Assembly: GCA_039105265.1 (NCBI GenBank)
Contig: JAPFFF010000019.1
Location: 248,001 to 312,000 of the forward strand
Direction: 5' to 3'
From: Tritrichomonas musculus
Lineage: Eukaryota > Parabasalia > Tritrichomonadida > Tritrichomonadidae
Length of the DNA: 64,000 bases
Position numbers and translations under genes: made by a program. Positions 1-8,597 of this stretch are shown here, piece by piece. The notes under the pieces were generated by a model, which had not been told where the DNA came from, did no database searches, and worked only from the letters and a program-made list of their open reading frames with translations. Within the stretch, counting starts at the first letter, position 1, and each line of letters opens with the position of its first letter.

Positions 1-1120
1 GAGAGCACTCGTCGCTGAATCCGATATTCACGTCGTTCACGATTGTGCTTATCTCGACCTGGGCGCAGTCATCGTTTTCCATGAGCCTTGCCATGTCGGA
101 GTGCAGGTGAGGTATTTGGCCGTCCATTTGAGGGAAGGAAGGTGTCACTTCACTTCTAATTAACGGTCCTTTTAAGATCTCCGAAAATTTCGGAAAACCA
201 AGCTTTGCGAAGTGGGGATTGATCCAGTCTGTCCCATCTAGGCGGTAGATCAGGGAAAGGCCAAATATGGCCAATGCTATGGGCATGGCAACACCAATCC
301 GTAAAAATTTTGTAATCGTGTATAATTTCGTTCGGTCGTCTGAAAACATAAGATTAAGATTGGGAACACCATCTAATGGAGTAGACAGAGCTAGTGAAAC
401 ACAGAAAGAAACAAAATGACGTTCTGGAACTCCTATTTCAGAGGCTATCCGCCATAACATTAATTTAGCATTTGGTAAGGGATGTATACGTAACGTATGT
501 GTCTTAGTTTTCATGTCTCGATTCGGGATTAATAAATTTAAATTGACAATGGGTGGATTAAGAATGGCTTTCTCTGCTGGTGAAAGTAAATCAGTAAATG
601 AATTGGGTAATGTCGTTAATGGTTTATAATATGGGATTTTTCCATCTCTAATCCATCTTATTATATCAATATGTGTAGCTGGAATTCCTAGGTGAGTAAT
701 ACCACTGAGTAAAATTAAAAGTAAATTCGGAAATGTTTTTGAATTAAATGGTGGTAAAATTAAATTATTGAATTTCTGTAAATAATAAAAAACTGAGTCA
801 GTAATTGGTATCCCTAGTAATTTTTCAGCTGCTACAGTTTGATATGCTAATAGAAGTTGTAACGCTTCAGCTAATACAACATTATTTTCACGCGCAAGTT
901 CTTCTTTATCTTCTTTATGTGTAATCTTGTAAGAATAAGACATATTCAATTGACCAGCTAAGTTATCAACTTCGTCATATGTTTCCTGAATATCTTGGAT
1001 GGCATGACATACAGAACAAACGTAAGATCCATCTTCTTGACGGTGAACTGCCCTTGAAAAGCAATTTGAACACTCAAAAACATGTTCAGATTGATCCATA
1101 GCAGTAATCGCCGTATTCAT
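1..1120 (-). CDS. TAF1B/Rrn7-like RNA polymerase I initiation factor (5' part; gene runs off the left edge)
   Basis: The reading frame is open from an ATG at 1120 down to base 1 (373 codons) with no stop, so the 3' end lies outside the window. The N-terminus holds a zinc ribbon with cysteines at residues 17, 20, 35 and 38 (CSNC...CSVC), followed by a helical region containing LGIPATHIDIIRWIRDGKIPY. A zinc ribbon followed by a degenerate cyclin-like fold with a short 'GKIPY' stretch is the layout of TAF1B/Rrn7, the TFIIB-related subunit of the Pol I core factor (SL1) that loads polymerase on rDNA promoters. This is a family-level inference; TFIIB or Brf would be the alternative, but the IIRW...GKIPY pattern favours TAF1B. 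The next gene downstream on this strand is not visible. GC content rises towards base 1 compared with the rest of the window. Confidence 0.6.
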   Translation of the reverse strand, partial: MNTAITAMDQSEHVFECSNCFSRAVHRQEDGSYVCSVCHAIQDIQETYDEVDNLAGQLNMSYSYKITHKEDKEELARENNVVLAEALQLLLAYQTVAAEKLLGIPITDSVFYYLQKFNNLILPPFNSKTFPNLLLILLSGITHLGIPATHIDIIRWIRDGKIPYYKPLTTLPNSFTDLLSPAEKAILNPPIVNLNLLIPNRDMKTKTHTLRIHPLPNAKLMLWRIASEIGVPERHFVSFCVSLALSTPLDGVPNLNLMFSDDRTKLYTITKFLRIGVAMPIALAIFGLSLIYRLDGTDWINPHFAKLGFPKFSEILKGPLIRSEVTPSFPQMDGQIPHLHSDMARLMENDDCAQVEISTIVNDVNIGFSDECS

Positions 1121-1582
1121 TTCTCAAATCTTTCCTTAATATTCTTTCGAAATCCTTAAAAGCTATAGAAATTCTTCTAAAAAGGAAGGGAAGAAAAAAA
1201 AGTTGTCAATTTAAAATTTTTTTTTTTTTTCAATTTAAACACAACTTTTTGATAAAAAAATTAAATCATTCAAAAAAAAAGTCAAATGTAAATCCGTACT
1301 AAATATCCATATTTAGTTGAAACAAATCAAGCCAAACCAATATAAATAAGAAATATTAAATAATTATTCATAAATAAAAATAATAAAAAGATCAATAAAA
1401 TATCATCAAATAATCCAAAAAAAAAAAAAAAAATCAAAGATATGAAATCTATTCATCATTTAAAAGTTTAAAATGAAGACATGAAACTTGTCCAAAAATA
1501 AAAAAAAAAAAAAAATTAATAATTTATTTAATTAAAAACTTACAAACAAACAAACTAAAAAAAAAAAAAAAAAAAAAATAAC
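1121..1582. other. A/T-rich spacer between TAF1B-like and tubby genes
   Basis: No coding region is visible. The stretch is made of A/T runs, including several poly-A blocks near 1418, 1500 and 1560-1578. It should hold the TAF1B-like promoter (that gene reads leftward) and the 3' end of the tubby gene (also leftward). Confidence 0.6.
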
Positions 1583-3553
1583 TTACAATTTGCAAAGTAC
1601 AGAGCTGATACCGAATCCAAAGACAGTAAGTTCACCTATTTTTGGATAAGCTTCAATTGACACCTCGGAATCCTTAATTTTCATCACGGACATTATTTCT
1701 TTATTGCTCTCGTCGACCAATATGCAGTTTTTTATCGATCTTTTTGCCACTCTTCCTCCGATGTCTAGTATCCAAGTTGATCCGTATGTAAACTTTGGCT
1801 TCCTATTTGAGAGGTCGTTTGGAATCGAGTCTGGAGGATTAAAAAGGTGCACGTCAACGTGTCTTGGGGCGCATTCAGCACGAGGCACTGTGTATTTAAC
1901 GGTCATTATTTCTTTTCCGTAACCAAAACCGTAAGAATCATGGATAGTAGATAAAGGGTCGATATTTTCGCTTTCATTTTCACTTTTTGAGTTGTTTTTT
2001 CGTACTGAAAAAGCAGTAAAGTTTGAAGTTGTAATAACAACGGCAATTGGAGTAGGTTTTGTTTTATTTTTGGACTTATTTTTGGTTTTTTCTTTGTCTT
2101 TTTCTTTGAACTTGAAAATGTTAACAATTGGGTCTGACCCATTTTTGTTTTTAACTTTAGCCGTTAAAAGAGGAAGGTTGCCGCGATAAAGAGTGAACTT
2201 CGCTTTCTTCCCGTGAAATGAGATTTTCGTATCGGTGAGCATTTGGTAAGGAATGAGGTCATAATGGACTTTATAGCCTGGTAATCGTTTCATAAAGAAA
2301 GAACAAAGACGTTTTATTTCATTTTTATCTGTAATTCCAGTTTCATAATCATTTTGGGATGAATTATTAATAGCTTCAAATTTTTCTTCTTCTTCATTTT
2401 CATTTAAAATTATATCATTGTTAACGTCTTTATTTTCAATTGAAAATTTTGAGGGAAGTGACTCATTTTGATGTTGATGTTCTTTTTCTCTCTCAATTTT
2501 ATTTTTTTCTTTTTTCTCAATTTTATCGTTTTTTTCTTCTTCTTCTTGGGATTCTGAATAATCTATTTCTATTTTTCGTTTAGATTTTTTGGGTTTCTTT
2601 GTGATTTTATGTTTATCACTCGTGTAATAATGCTTTGTTCGTCTAATTCCGTTATTTTCATTTTCATTATCATTTGATTTTTCTTTTTGAGGAAGGTTTT
2701 CATTCGATTTCAATTCCTGTGGTTGATTTGTACTTTCTGATTCAATTTTCTCAACTTTTTCAATTGATTCGTTTCCTGTTTTCAAATTTTCATCTATATT
2801 TTCATTTTCTTTCGTTTCTTCTTTTTTCAAGCATGATTTAAAATCAATTTCTGGTTCTTCAGTAGATGCTTCTAAAAAAGGAATATCGTCACTGTCGTCA
2901 GATTCGATAACGGTATCAATTGTATTTCTATAACGTCGTTTATGATCTCTAGAGCTTGAATCATCTGAAATAATATTGTTTTTAATCTCATATCTAAAAT
3001 CATTATTTTTTATTCTAAGTGATTCACTAGATGATTCGTCTGATGAATGTAATAAGATTCGATTTTTAGATTTACGTAAATTGCTTTCCCTTCCTACTTT
3101 ACTAGAAGTATTTGTTTTATTCTTATTTTTATTCAGAGTATTAGTGATATTAGACTGATTAGAAATTTTATTTTGTGTAATGCGTCGATTTGGTATAGCG
3201 TCAGAATATTCAGAATCACTATTAAATTTAATATTATTTCGCTCATTTCGTTTTTTATTTGGTTGAATATTAGTAGAATGCTGTGTTTTACATTTATTAT
3301 TATAGCTTGGATTCACTCGAATATTGCTCAATCGTGTAACAGCATTGATATTCTTTCTTGATGAATAATTTGAGTTTGAGCTCTTTATTTTTGGTAGAAT
3401 AAAAGAATCATCTTCATCGCTTGAGCTACTATCTAAATTTGGGGTAATATTTTTTCGATCATTCATAGATCTTTGTGAACTAATTGCGATACTACTGTTT
3501 AAATTAATCCCTCCTTTCCCTGTAGTTTTAAAAGAAACGGTGGATACTGACAT
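1583..3553 (-). CDS. Tubby-like protein with long disordered N-terminus
   Basis: The 656-residue product starts at the first ATG (MSVSTVSF); an in-frame TTG lies five codons further upstream but is unlikely to be used. The first ~410 residues are low-complexity, rich in Ser, Asn, Lys and Glu, with Ser/Asp clusters typical of kinase CK2 sites. The last ~240 residues match the tubby C-terminal barrel: a 'KFTLYRGN' strand, 'VNIFKFKEKDKEK' insert, then near the end 'WILDIGGRVAKRSIKN' and 'FGFGISSVLCKL', which parallel the 'LNFHGRV..ASVKNF' and 'FAIALSSF' strands of tubby/TULP proteins. Tubby domains bind phosphoinositides and in flagellates carry membrane proteins into cilia. A Lys-rich insert interrupts the barrel. 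The tubby assignment is well supported by these motifs; the cellular role is inference. Confidence 0.8.
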   Translation of the reverse strand: MSVSTVSFKTTGKGGINLNSSIAISSQRSMNDRKNITPNLDSSSSDEDDSFILPKIKSSNSNYSSRKNINAVTRLSNIRVNPSYNNKCKTQHSTNIQPNKKRNERNNIKFNSDSEYSDAIPNRRITQNKISNQSNITNTLNKNKNKTNTSSKVGRESNLRKSKNRILLHSSDESSSESLRIKNNDFRYEIKNNIISDDSSSRDHKRRYRNTIDTVIESDDSDDIPFLEASTEEPEIDFKSCLKKEETKENENIDENLKTGNESIEKVEKIESESTNQPQELKSNENLPQKEKSNDNENENNGIRRTKHYYTSDKHKITKKPKKSKRKIEIDYSESQEEEEKNDKIEKKEKNKIEREKEHQHQNESLPSKFSIENKDVNNDIILNENEEEEKFEAINNSSQNDYETGITDKNEIKRLCSFFMKRLPGYKVHYDLIPYQMLTDTKISFHGKKAKFTLYRGNLPLLTAKVKNKNGSDPIVNIFKFKEKDKEKTKNKSKNKTKPTPIAVVITTSNFTAFSVRKNNSKSENESENIDPLSTIHDSYGFGYGKEIMTVKYTVPRAECAPRHVDVHLFNPPDSIPNDLSNRKPKFTYGSTWILDIGGRVAKRSIKNCILVDESNKEIMSVMKIKDSEVSIEAYPKIGELTVFGFGISSVLCKL

Positions 3554-3918
3554 GTTGAGGGAATGCAATTAGTTTTTTAAAAATTTTGTTTATTCAAAAA
3601 GCTATCATGTAAATCATTCAAATTCTAAATCAATAACGTAAAAATTATGAATTATAAACGTTATTAGTTATATCATCCAATTTGTTGATATTTAAAAAAA
3701 AACGCTAAATGTAATTCGTCTGGGAAAATATAGTGAAAAAAGATGCTTATCTTTCCGTTTTCGTTTTAACTAAGAACAAATTTACATATATAAATATATA
3801 AACTAATACAATTATTACTTAAATTAGAAGAAAAGAAACCAAAACATCGCACTTAAAGGAATTGTAGCGAAATAATAATAATTTTTTATACAAAAATATA
3901 GTATAAATTTTTAAATCA
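3554..3918. promoter_or_regulatory. Promoter-proximal spacer of the tubby gene
   Basis: No gene is visible. On the minus strand, about 135-155 bases before the tubby ATG, there is an AGCGTTTTTTTTTAAATATC stretch (complement of 3688-3708), and a GCTTTTTGAATAA stretch lies about 40 bases before the ATG. Both resemble A/T-framed motifs ahead of other genes in this window. The function is inferred from recurrence only. Confidence 0.3.
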
Positions 3919-5091
3919 TTACATGATATTGCATCCACTAGAAGAGTCGTCGCTTGAATCTTCTTTTGTATTATCTCCGTCACCGTGAGGACGGTATGTA
4001 GATTCCGCATTTTCAAATTGTTTCATATCTGCTTGTTTTGTATTAACATGATAGACATCATCATCGTTTTCGTCAATATCAGCATCGCTTTGAGGAAAAC
4101 ATTTTTTGAGGGCATTTATCAATTCACCTGAATATTGAGAATAATTTGGAAATTCGACATCAAAAAAGATGAAAAGATCTCCTTTTTCAAATTGATTTCC
4201 TCTCTTAGGCATTCCTTCTTTCTCGATAACTTTGACTGAGTTGGGAAGTATTGGCTGATTAGGTTCTGTTGAAACAATAATTTTTCTTCCATCAAGATGA
4301 TTGAATGAAAATTTGGTTCCAAGTAAAGCTTCTCGAATATTAACTTTTTTATATAGTAAAAGTTGATCATGGTTACGAATAAATTGGTCATGTTTCTGAA
4401 GGCAAAGGGTAACTAATAGGTCGCCTGATTCTGCGTTGGGTGCTTCATCTGAACATCCATGAAATTTGATTTGATCGCCATCTTCCATTCCTGGTTCAAT
4501 GTGTACCATGATTGTCTTTTTTTCTTCAACTGTTCTTTCGCCTCTGCAACGCTTGCACCGATCTTTTGGATCGATTATTACACCAGTACCACTGCAACTT
4601 GGACAGTCACTAATTTGTCTTGATATGAGGAACATAATTTGTTGTTCAATGATCTTCTTCCCGCTTCCATCACATTCTGGGCATTTCCTTGAGGATTTTC
4701 CAGGAGCGCATCCTCCACCTCTACAGTCTGGGCATATAATGTCTCGGTTAATCTGTAAGGGAATTTCTTTACCGTTGTATAAATCCTCTAATTTGACGTT
4801 TATTTTATTTGTAATGTCTGATGTTCGCTTTCTATTGTCATCATTATTACGTTGCTTATGGCTTTCTTTTAAGCCATCGAGTCCTTTTTCATCATATATC
4901 TTCCTTCGCTGAGGGTCTTTTAAAATTTCGTACGCTTCGCTGACTTCCTGAAATTTTTCGGTAGCACCTTCTTCATGATTAAGATCAGGATGACATTCAC
5001 GCGCTTTTTTGTGATAGGCTTTTTTCAATTCTTGATCAGTGGCATCTGGAGATACTCCAAGTATATCATATAGCTTTGTATCAGCAACCAT
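3919..5091 (-). CDS. Type I (DnaJA/Ydj1-class) Hsp40 co-chaperone with CaaX tail
   Basis: The 390-residue product has an N-terminal J domain with the Hsp70-activating HPD at residues 34-36, and a zinc-finger region with four CxxC pairs (C120/C123, C137/C140, C163/C166, C179/C182). Two beta-sandwich client domains follow, and the C-terminus is CNIM. This is the full DNAJA1/Ydj1 layout at close to the usual length. A CaaX box ending in Met predicts farnesylation, as in Ydj1, which would place it at ER or other membranes. The Gly/Phe-rich linker normally found after the J domain is replaced by a short charged Lys/Arg/Asp stretch (residues ~76-91). It delivers clients to and stimulates cytosolic Hsp70. 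It is transcribed divergently from the DIxGA-repeat gene, with 181 bp between the two ATGs. An AACGTTTTTTT motif lies about 33 bases before its ATG. Confidence 0.95.
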   Translation of the reverse strand: MVADTKLYDILGVSPDATDQELKKAYHKKARECHPDLNHEEGATEKFQEVSEAYEILKDPQRRKIYDEKGLDGLKESHKQRNNDDNRKRTSDITNKINVKLEDLYNGKEIPLQINRDIICPDCRGGGCAPGKSSRKCPECDGSGKKIIEQQIMFLISRQISDCPSCSGTGVIIDPKDRCKRCRGERTVEEKKTIMVHIEPGMEDGDQIKFHGCSDEAPNAESGDLLVTLCLQKHDQFIRNHDQLLLYKKVNIREALLGTKFSFNHLDGRKIIVSTEPNQPILPNSVKVIEKEGMPKRGNQFEKGDLFIFFDVEFPNYSQYSGELINALKKCFPQSDADIDENDDDVYHVNTKQADMKQFENAESTYRPHGDGDNTKEDSSDDSSSGCNIM

Positions 5092-5123
5092 ATAAGGAAA
5101 ATTTTCCCTCTATCAATTTTATT

Positions 5124-5134
5124 AAAAAAACGTT
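5124..5134 (-). promoter_or_regulatory. AACGTTTTTTT upstream motif of DnaJ gene
   Basis: Read on the minus strand this is AACGTTTTTTT, about 33 bases before the DnaJ ATG. Near-identical strings lie just before the ATG of CEP104 and two membrane-protein genes here, suggesting a core-promoter or initiator-related element. The role is inferred from position and recurrence. Confidence 0.35.
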
Positions 5135-5272
5135 CTTTTTTCAATTATTCTTTTTAAAATAATAACTTTTATTTCTCAAAATTTAACCTTTAGTATCAAA
5201 GAAAAATCGTTTTTATTTACTCAATATAATCTGATTGCAACGTTACGATTTTTATAAAATATATAATTTTGG

Positions 5273-6337
5273 ATGAGAACACAACGATTTAATCCAGATA
5301 AAAATAAAAGTCAAATCGTTTTTGATATTACAGGTGGAGAAAAAAGCTACACAACAATGAATCTTAATACAATTCCAAAAGATCCACCAATAATTAGATC
5401 CCGCAATGAAAATTTTTCACTTCGCACAGATGATATTGATGGAGCTCAATGGAAGCCAGATAAACGCCCTACTCATAACTTTACTTTAAATATTTCTGAT
5501 ATTGAAGGATCATCGCCTAAGCCATCATTTAATAGATTAAAGCCACCATTTGATATTATGTCAGTTGATGATATTGATGGTGCCAAACCATACATACCTC
5601 GAAATATGCCTCATTCTAATCGACATACAGATCCTCAAAATCCAGTTTATCATTTATCTAAAAAGCCTGAAGAGCCATATCCAGTTACTAAGTTTATATA
5701 CGATGGTTTTAAGAATGATGATATTCCCGGCGCACATCCAAAAACATATAAAACATCAAAACCGCCAAAGGATATTATGAAAACATCTGATATTTCAGGT
5801 GCTCAACCTCGAAGGTATGATACCAGATTTGATCCACAGAATCGAATTCTTGATGTTACAGATATTAATAATGATGGTCTCTTTCATACTCGAAGGCATT
5901 TAAATCCATTAAATCCAGAATATCAATTTGATGGACAAACACTCAAAGCTGATTATGGAAGAGCTCATACTAATTACAAAACACGAAAAACAGGAGAAAC
6001 AGATTATTCCCTTAAAACAAAAGATATTGAAGGAGCTAATGCCGATTCTCAAACACAATGGTATCGGACCTTTAAATATACTCCTGTTCAAGATGATGAG
6101 CCAACTGAAGAATCAACTTCCGTTATGCTTCCATCAATGAAAAAGCAGACAATGGAATTAGAGAGACAGAGAGCTTTATACAAAATGAGAGGAGAAAGAA
6201 TTCAGAGGTTTGAAAGTCGTCATTTGAAGCATGATGCAACGCATTGTGACCATTTACAAGCTGTATTACGAAATCAAAGAGCTCAGTCTGCAAAAAGACC
6301 AAGATCAAATATTCGACCTCCAAAAATTGTCCTCTAA
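5273..6337 (+). CDS. DIxGA-repeat protein, likely cytoskeletal/flagellar
   Basis: The 354-residue product starts at ATG 5273. It is built from at least six imperfect repeats centred on a [DS]DI-x-G[AS] core: DDIDGA, SDIEGS, DDIDGA, DDIPGA, SDISGA and KDIEGA. Each is followed by basic and proline-rich residues (KPxxxRxxPP) and spaced roughly 35-45 residues apart. The C-terminal ~70 residues form a charged helix (MELERQRALYKMRGERIQRF) and a basic tail. There is no signal peptide or membrane segment. I recall short DIxGA-type repeats in proteins of flagellated protists, and the presence of CEP104 in the same window fits a flagellar or microtubule role, but this is inference. It is divergently paired with the DnaJ gene. 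Confidence 0.6.
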   Translation: MRTQRFNPDKNKSQIVFDITGGEKSYTTMNLNTIPKDPPIIRSRNENFSLRTDDIDGAQWKPDKRPTHNFTLNISDIEGSSPKPSFNRLKPPFDIMSVDDIDGAKPYIPRNMPHSNRHTDPQNPVYHLSKKPEEPYPVTKFIYDGFKNDDIPGAHPKTYKTSKPPKDIMKTSDISGAQPRRYDTRFDPQNRILDVTDINNDGLFHTRRHLNPLNPEYQFDGQTLKADYGRAHTNYKTRKTGETDYSLKTKDIEGANADSQTQWYRTFKYTPVQDDEPTEESTSVMLPSMKKQTMELERQRALYKMRGERIQRFESRHLKHDATHCDHLQAVLRNQRAQSAKRPRSNIRPPKIVL

Positions 6338-6602
6338 GTAAGATTTATTTGTTTGTTCTTTGAATTTTATTATCATTAAACTGTTTTTGTGAATACTTTT
6401 TTTAATTTTTTCTTTATCTCAATATATATTATTATTTTTTTTATAAACTTCCAAATTGAAAAAAAGTGATTTTTTCGATTTATCTATATTGTAATTTTTG
6501 ATTGTTTTTTAGTTATACATGATGAAATGGAATAAAAGAAATAAATAATAATTCTTGATAGATAGTTTTTATAAAAATTAAATAAACACTAGAATATTTT
6601 TT

Positions 6603-7862
6603 TTACATATCTTCTTCCTCTTCTTGTTCATCAACACTATCGTCAGAAAGATCATCTTCTTCAGATATAACATTGAAATTCATAAGAGGTAAATCTAAGA
6701 ATTTATCAAGCATGTGTTTTTCAAGAACTAGTTGGCCTTCTTCATCTTGATTTTCATTTACATTATGAAATGATTCATTTTGCTTTATTGAATTTTTCTT
6801 AATTGCTTTTCTGTATTTTTTCAAAGTTGCAAAATTAACAAAGCAATCTTTGGTGAAATCTAATTTTTCTTTAAAAGAATTTACTTGTTTCATTTCTTCT
6901 TGAGAAAGGCCAATTTGTGATAAGAATTCTTCTGATTCTAAAGTTTTAAGAATTTCGGCGAAATGTGGCCTTTTCTTAGTAGCATTGCGCCAACAATTTT
7001 CTATAATATTCCAATAGTTGTCGGGTATTTTTATGCTTCTTTCAGGCTTTTCTCCTCTTTGATAATTCAAAACAATATTACCATTTGGTCTTCTTGAAAT
7101 ATCTTTGACACCAGTAAATAAAAAGTAAATTATGAATGCAAATAATAGTTGATTTGATTTTGGTAAAAATTCTGTATTAGAAACATCCGTTTGATTAAAG
7201 GCGAAATATAACGGTTGTGGTGGATCGCCTTCGTGTCTAAATTTCTTAGAAGAAAGTAAATGTTCCATTCTTTCGACATAGTGAATTGGATCTTCTTTAT
7301 AAACGACATCCATGAAGTTATAAAGAACAAATTTAGGTTCGAAAAATTCGGATATAAAAACGAAATCAGGATAAAAATTAAAAATTTTGATTCCAAAAAT
7401 TTCAAATTGATTAAAAAGCGAGGCAATTCCATAGATTATTTTATATTTGGCCAAATTTGAATCCAAAATCTGTCGAACCCAAGGAGATCCTTCTGCGTTC
7501 GAATTGACTGTATACATAACTTCTCCTAAATTTGTAACAATCTTTTGATCCAGTTTTAAGTCAACAAGAAAACCTTTTTTGTTTGAATGATGATTATAAG
7601 AGTTTTTACGATTTATATCTTCTGAAAAATATTTGATTTGTGGAACAAGTGGGGAATTGAGGAAAGTATGAATTAATGTTGATTTGATAAATGTAGTAAC
7701 ATTGTTGTAGTCTACGTTGTAATTGCAATTAACAACAATTTCATGAATATTTGGATTTCTTTTTTCTGCTTGTTTGATATGTCCAAATGGATAATAATAG
7801 CCAATTGGTGTTCCTTTTTCTTCTACTTTTAATCTTGATACAAGAATTGAGCGATAAGTCAT
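6603..7862 (-). CDS. Pseudokinase (TKL-like kinase fold without catalytic residues)
   Basis: The 419-residue product starts at the ATG giving MTYRSILVSRL; an upstream in-frame GTG is less likely. The last part of the fold is clearly a kinase C-lobe: 'IPDNYWNIIENCWRNATKKRPHF' parallels the 'L..LI..CW...P..RPSF' helix of tyrosine-kinase-like kinases, followed by 'AEILKTLES'. Further upstream, 'YKIIYGIASLF' corresponds to the helix before the catalytic loop. Where HRDxxxxN and DFG should occur the sequence reads IKIFNFYPDFVFISEFFEP and then KFVLYNF, so the catalytic Asp, Asn and DFG Asp are missing. No clear glycine loop is seen. The ~120-residue C-terminal extension is acidic and ends in EEEEDM. 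The likely role is scaffold or regulator. The kinase fold is well supported; the lack of activity is inferred from the missing residues. Confidence 0.65.
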   Translation of the reverse strand: MTYRSILVSRLKVEEKGTPIGYYYPFGHIKQAEKRNPNIHEIVVNCNYNVDYNNVTTFIKSTLIHTFLNSPLVPQIKYFSEDINRKNSYNHHSNKKGFLVDLKLDQKIVTNLGEVMYTVNSNAEGSPWVRQILDSNLAKYKIIYGIASLFNQFEIFGIKIFNFYPDFVFISEFFEPKFVLYNFMDVVYKEDPIHYVERMEHLLSSKKFRHEGDPPQPLYFAFNQTDVSNTEFLPKSNQLLFAFIIYFLFTGVKDISRRPNGNIVLNYQRGEKPERSIKIPDNYWNIIENCWRNATKKRPHFAEILKTLESEEFLSQIGLSQEEMKQVNSFKEKLDFTKDCFVNFATLKKYRKAIKKNSIKQNESFHNVNENQDEEGQLVLEKHMLDKFLDLPLMNFNVISEEDDLSDDSVDEQEEEEDM

Positions 7863-8597
7863 TTTAAAATATAGATAAATGAAATAACTAATCACATCAT
7901 CAATTTTTTTATCGTCAAATAAAATTAAATTTTTGAAACAAAAATAAATTTTTTTGAAAAAAATAAAAAATAAAAATTGTATTTATTTTCAAATAATTTT
8001 ATCAATAATTGAGAGATTATTCAATTTTGATTATATTTATTTTATTTAATTATGGCATTATTGCGGTAAATATGTCTTATTGGCAAATATTTTTGATGAT
8101 ATCTAATTTAATTGATAAATTTTAAATTTGTTTTATCAATTTAAAGGCTTATTTATATTTTTAAAAAAAATTATAATCAAGTTAAAATAGAAAACCATAA
8201 AAAGCATTCATTTGATTTTAAAAATATCTTTATGAATGCATTCTATTCAAAAAAAAGAGATTTCTTCATTTAAAAAAATATCTGAGTATTGATAAAATAA
8301 AAGTCGAATGGTTCATTCATTTGTTTGGAATTAACCTATGTCAATTATATAACGATTTCTCTTTTAAAATGATGCATAAAATTATGGTAGTTATCATTTA
8401 TACTTTTGCAGGTTATAATAAACGTTATAAATTCATTTAAATTTTTCTGAATATTTACGTTACGTTTCTTTTTAATTTTGCTCAAGGTTTTTTTCACAAT
8501 TGTGAAAAAATTCAAAAGAAAAGCTTGGTTGTCAGTTTAATATCATTTCAAAATTTCTTACTTTCAGACGAATTCAACTACTTCTTCCACGAAGGGA
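7863..8597. promoter_or_regulatory. Divergent spacer between pseudokinase and Rad23-like genes
   Basis: 735 bases with no coding region. It must contain both promoters. On the plus strand there is AAACGTTATAAATTC near 8421 and TTACGTTACGTTTCTTTTT near 8455-8474, which resemble the AACGTTTTTT motif, but they lie 125-175 bases from the Rad23-like ATG. A TTTTTTCACAATTGTGAAAAAA palindrome (8488-8509) is also present: TTTTTTCACAA then TTGTGAAAAAA, arms of 11 bases. Confidence 0.4.
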
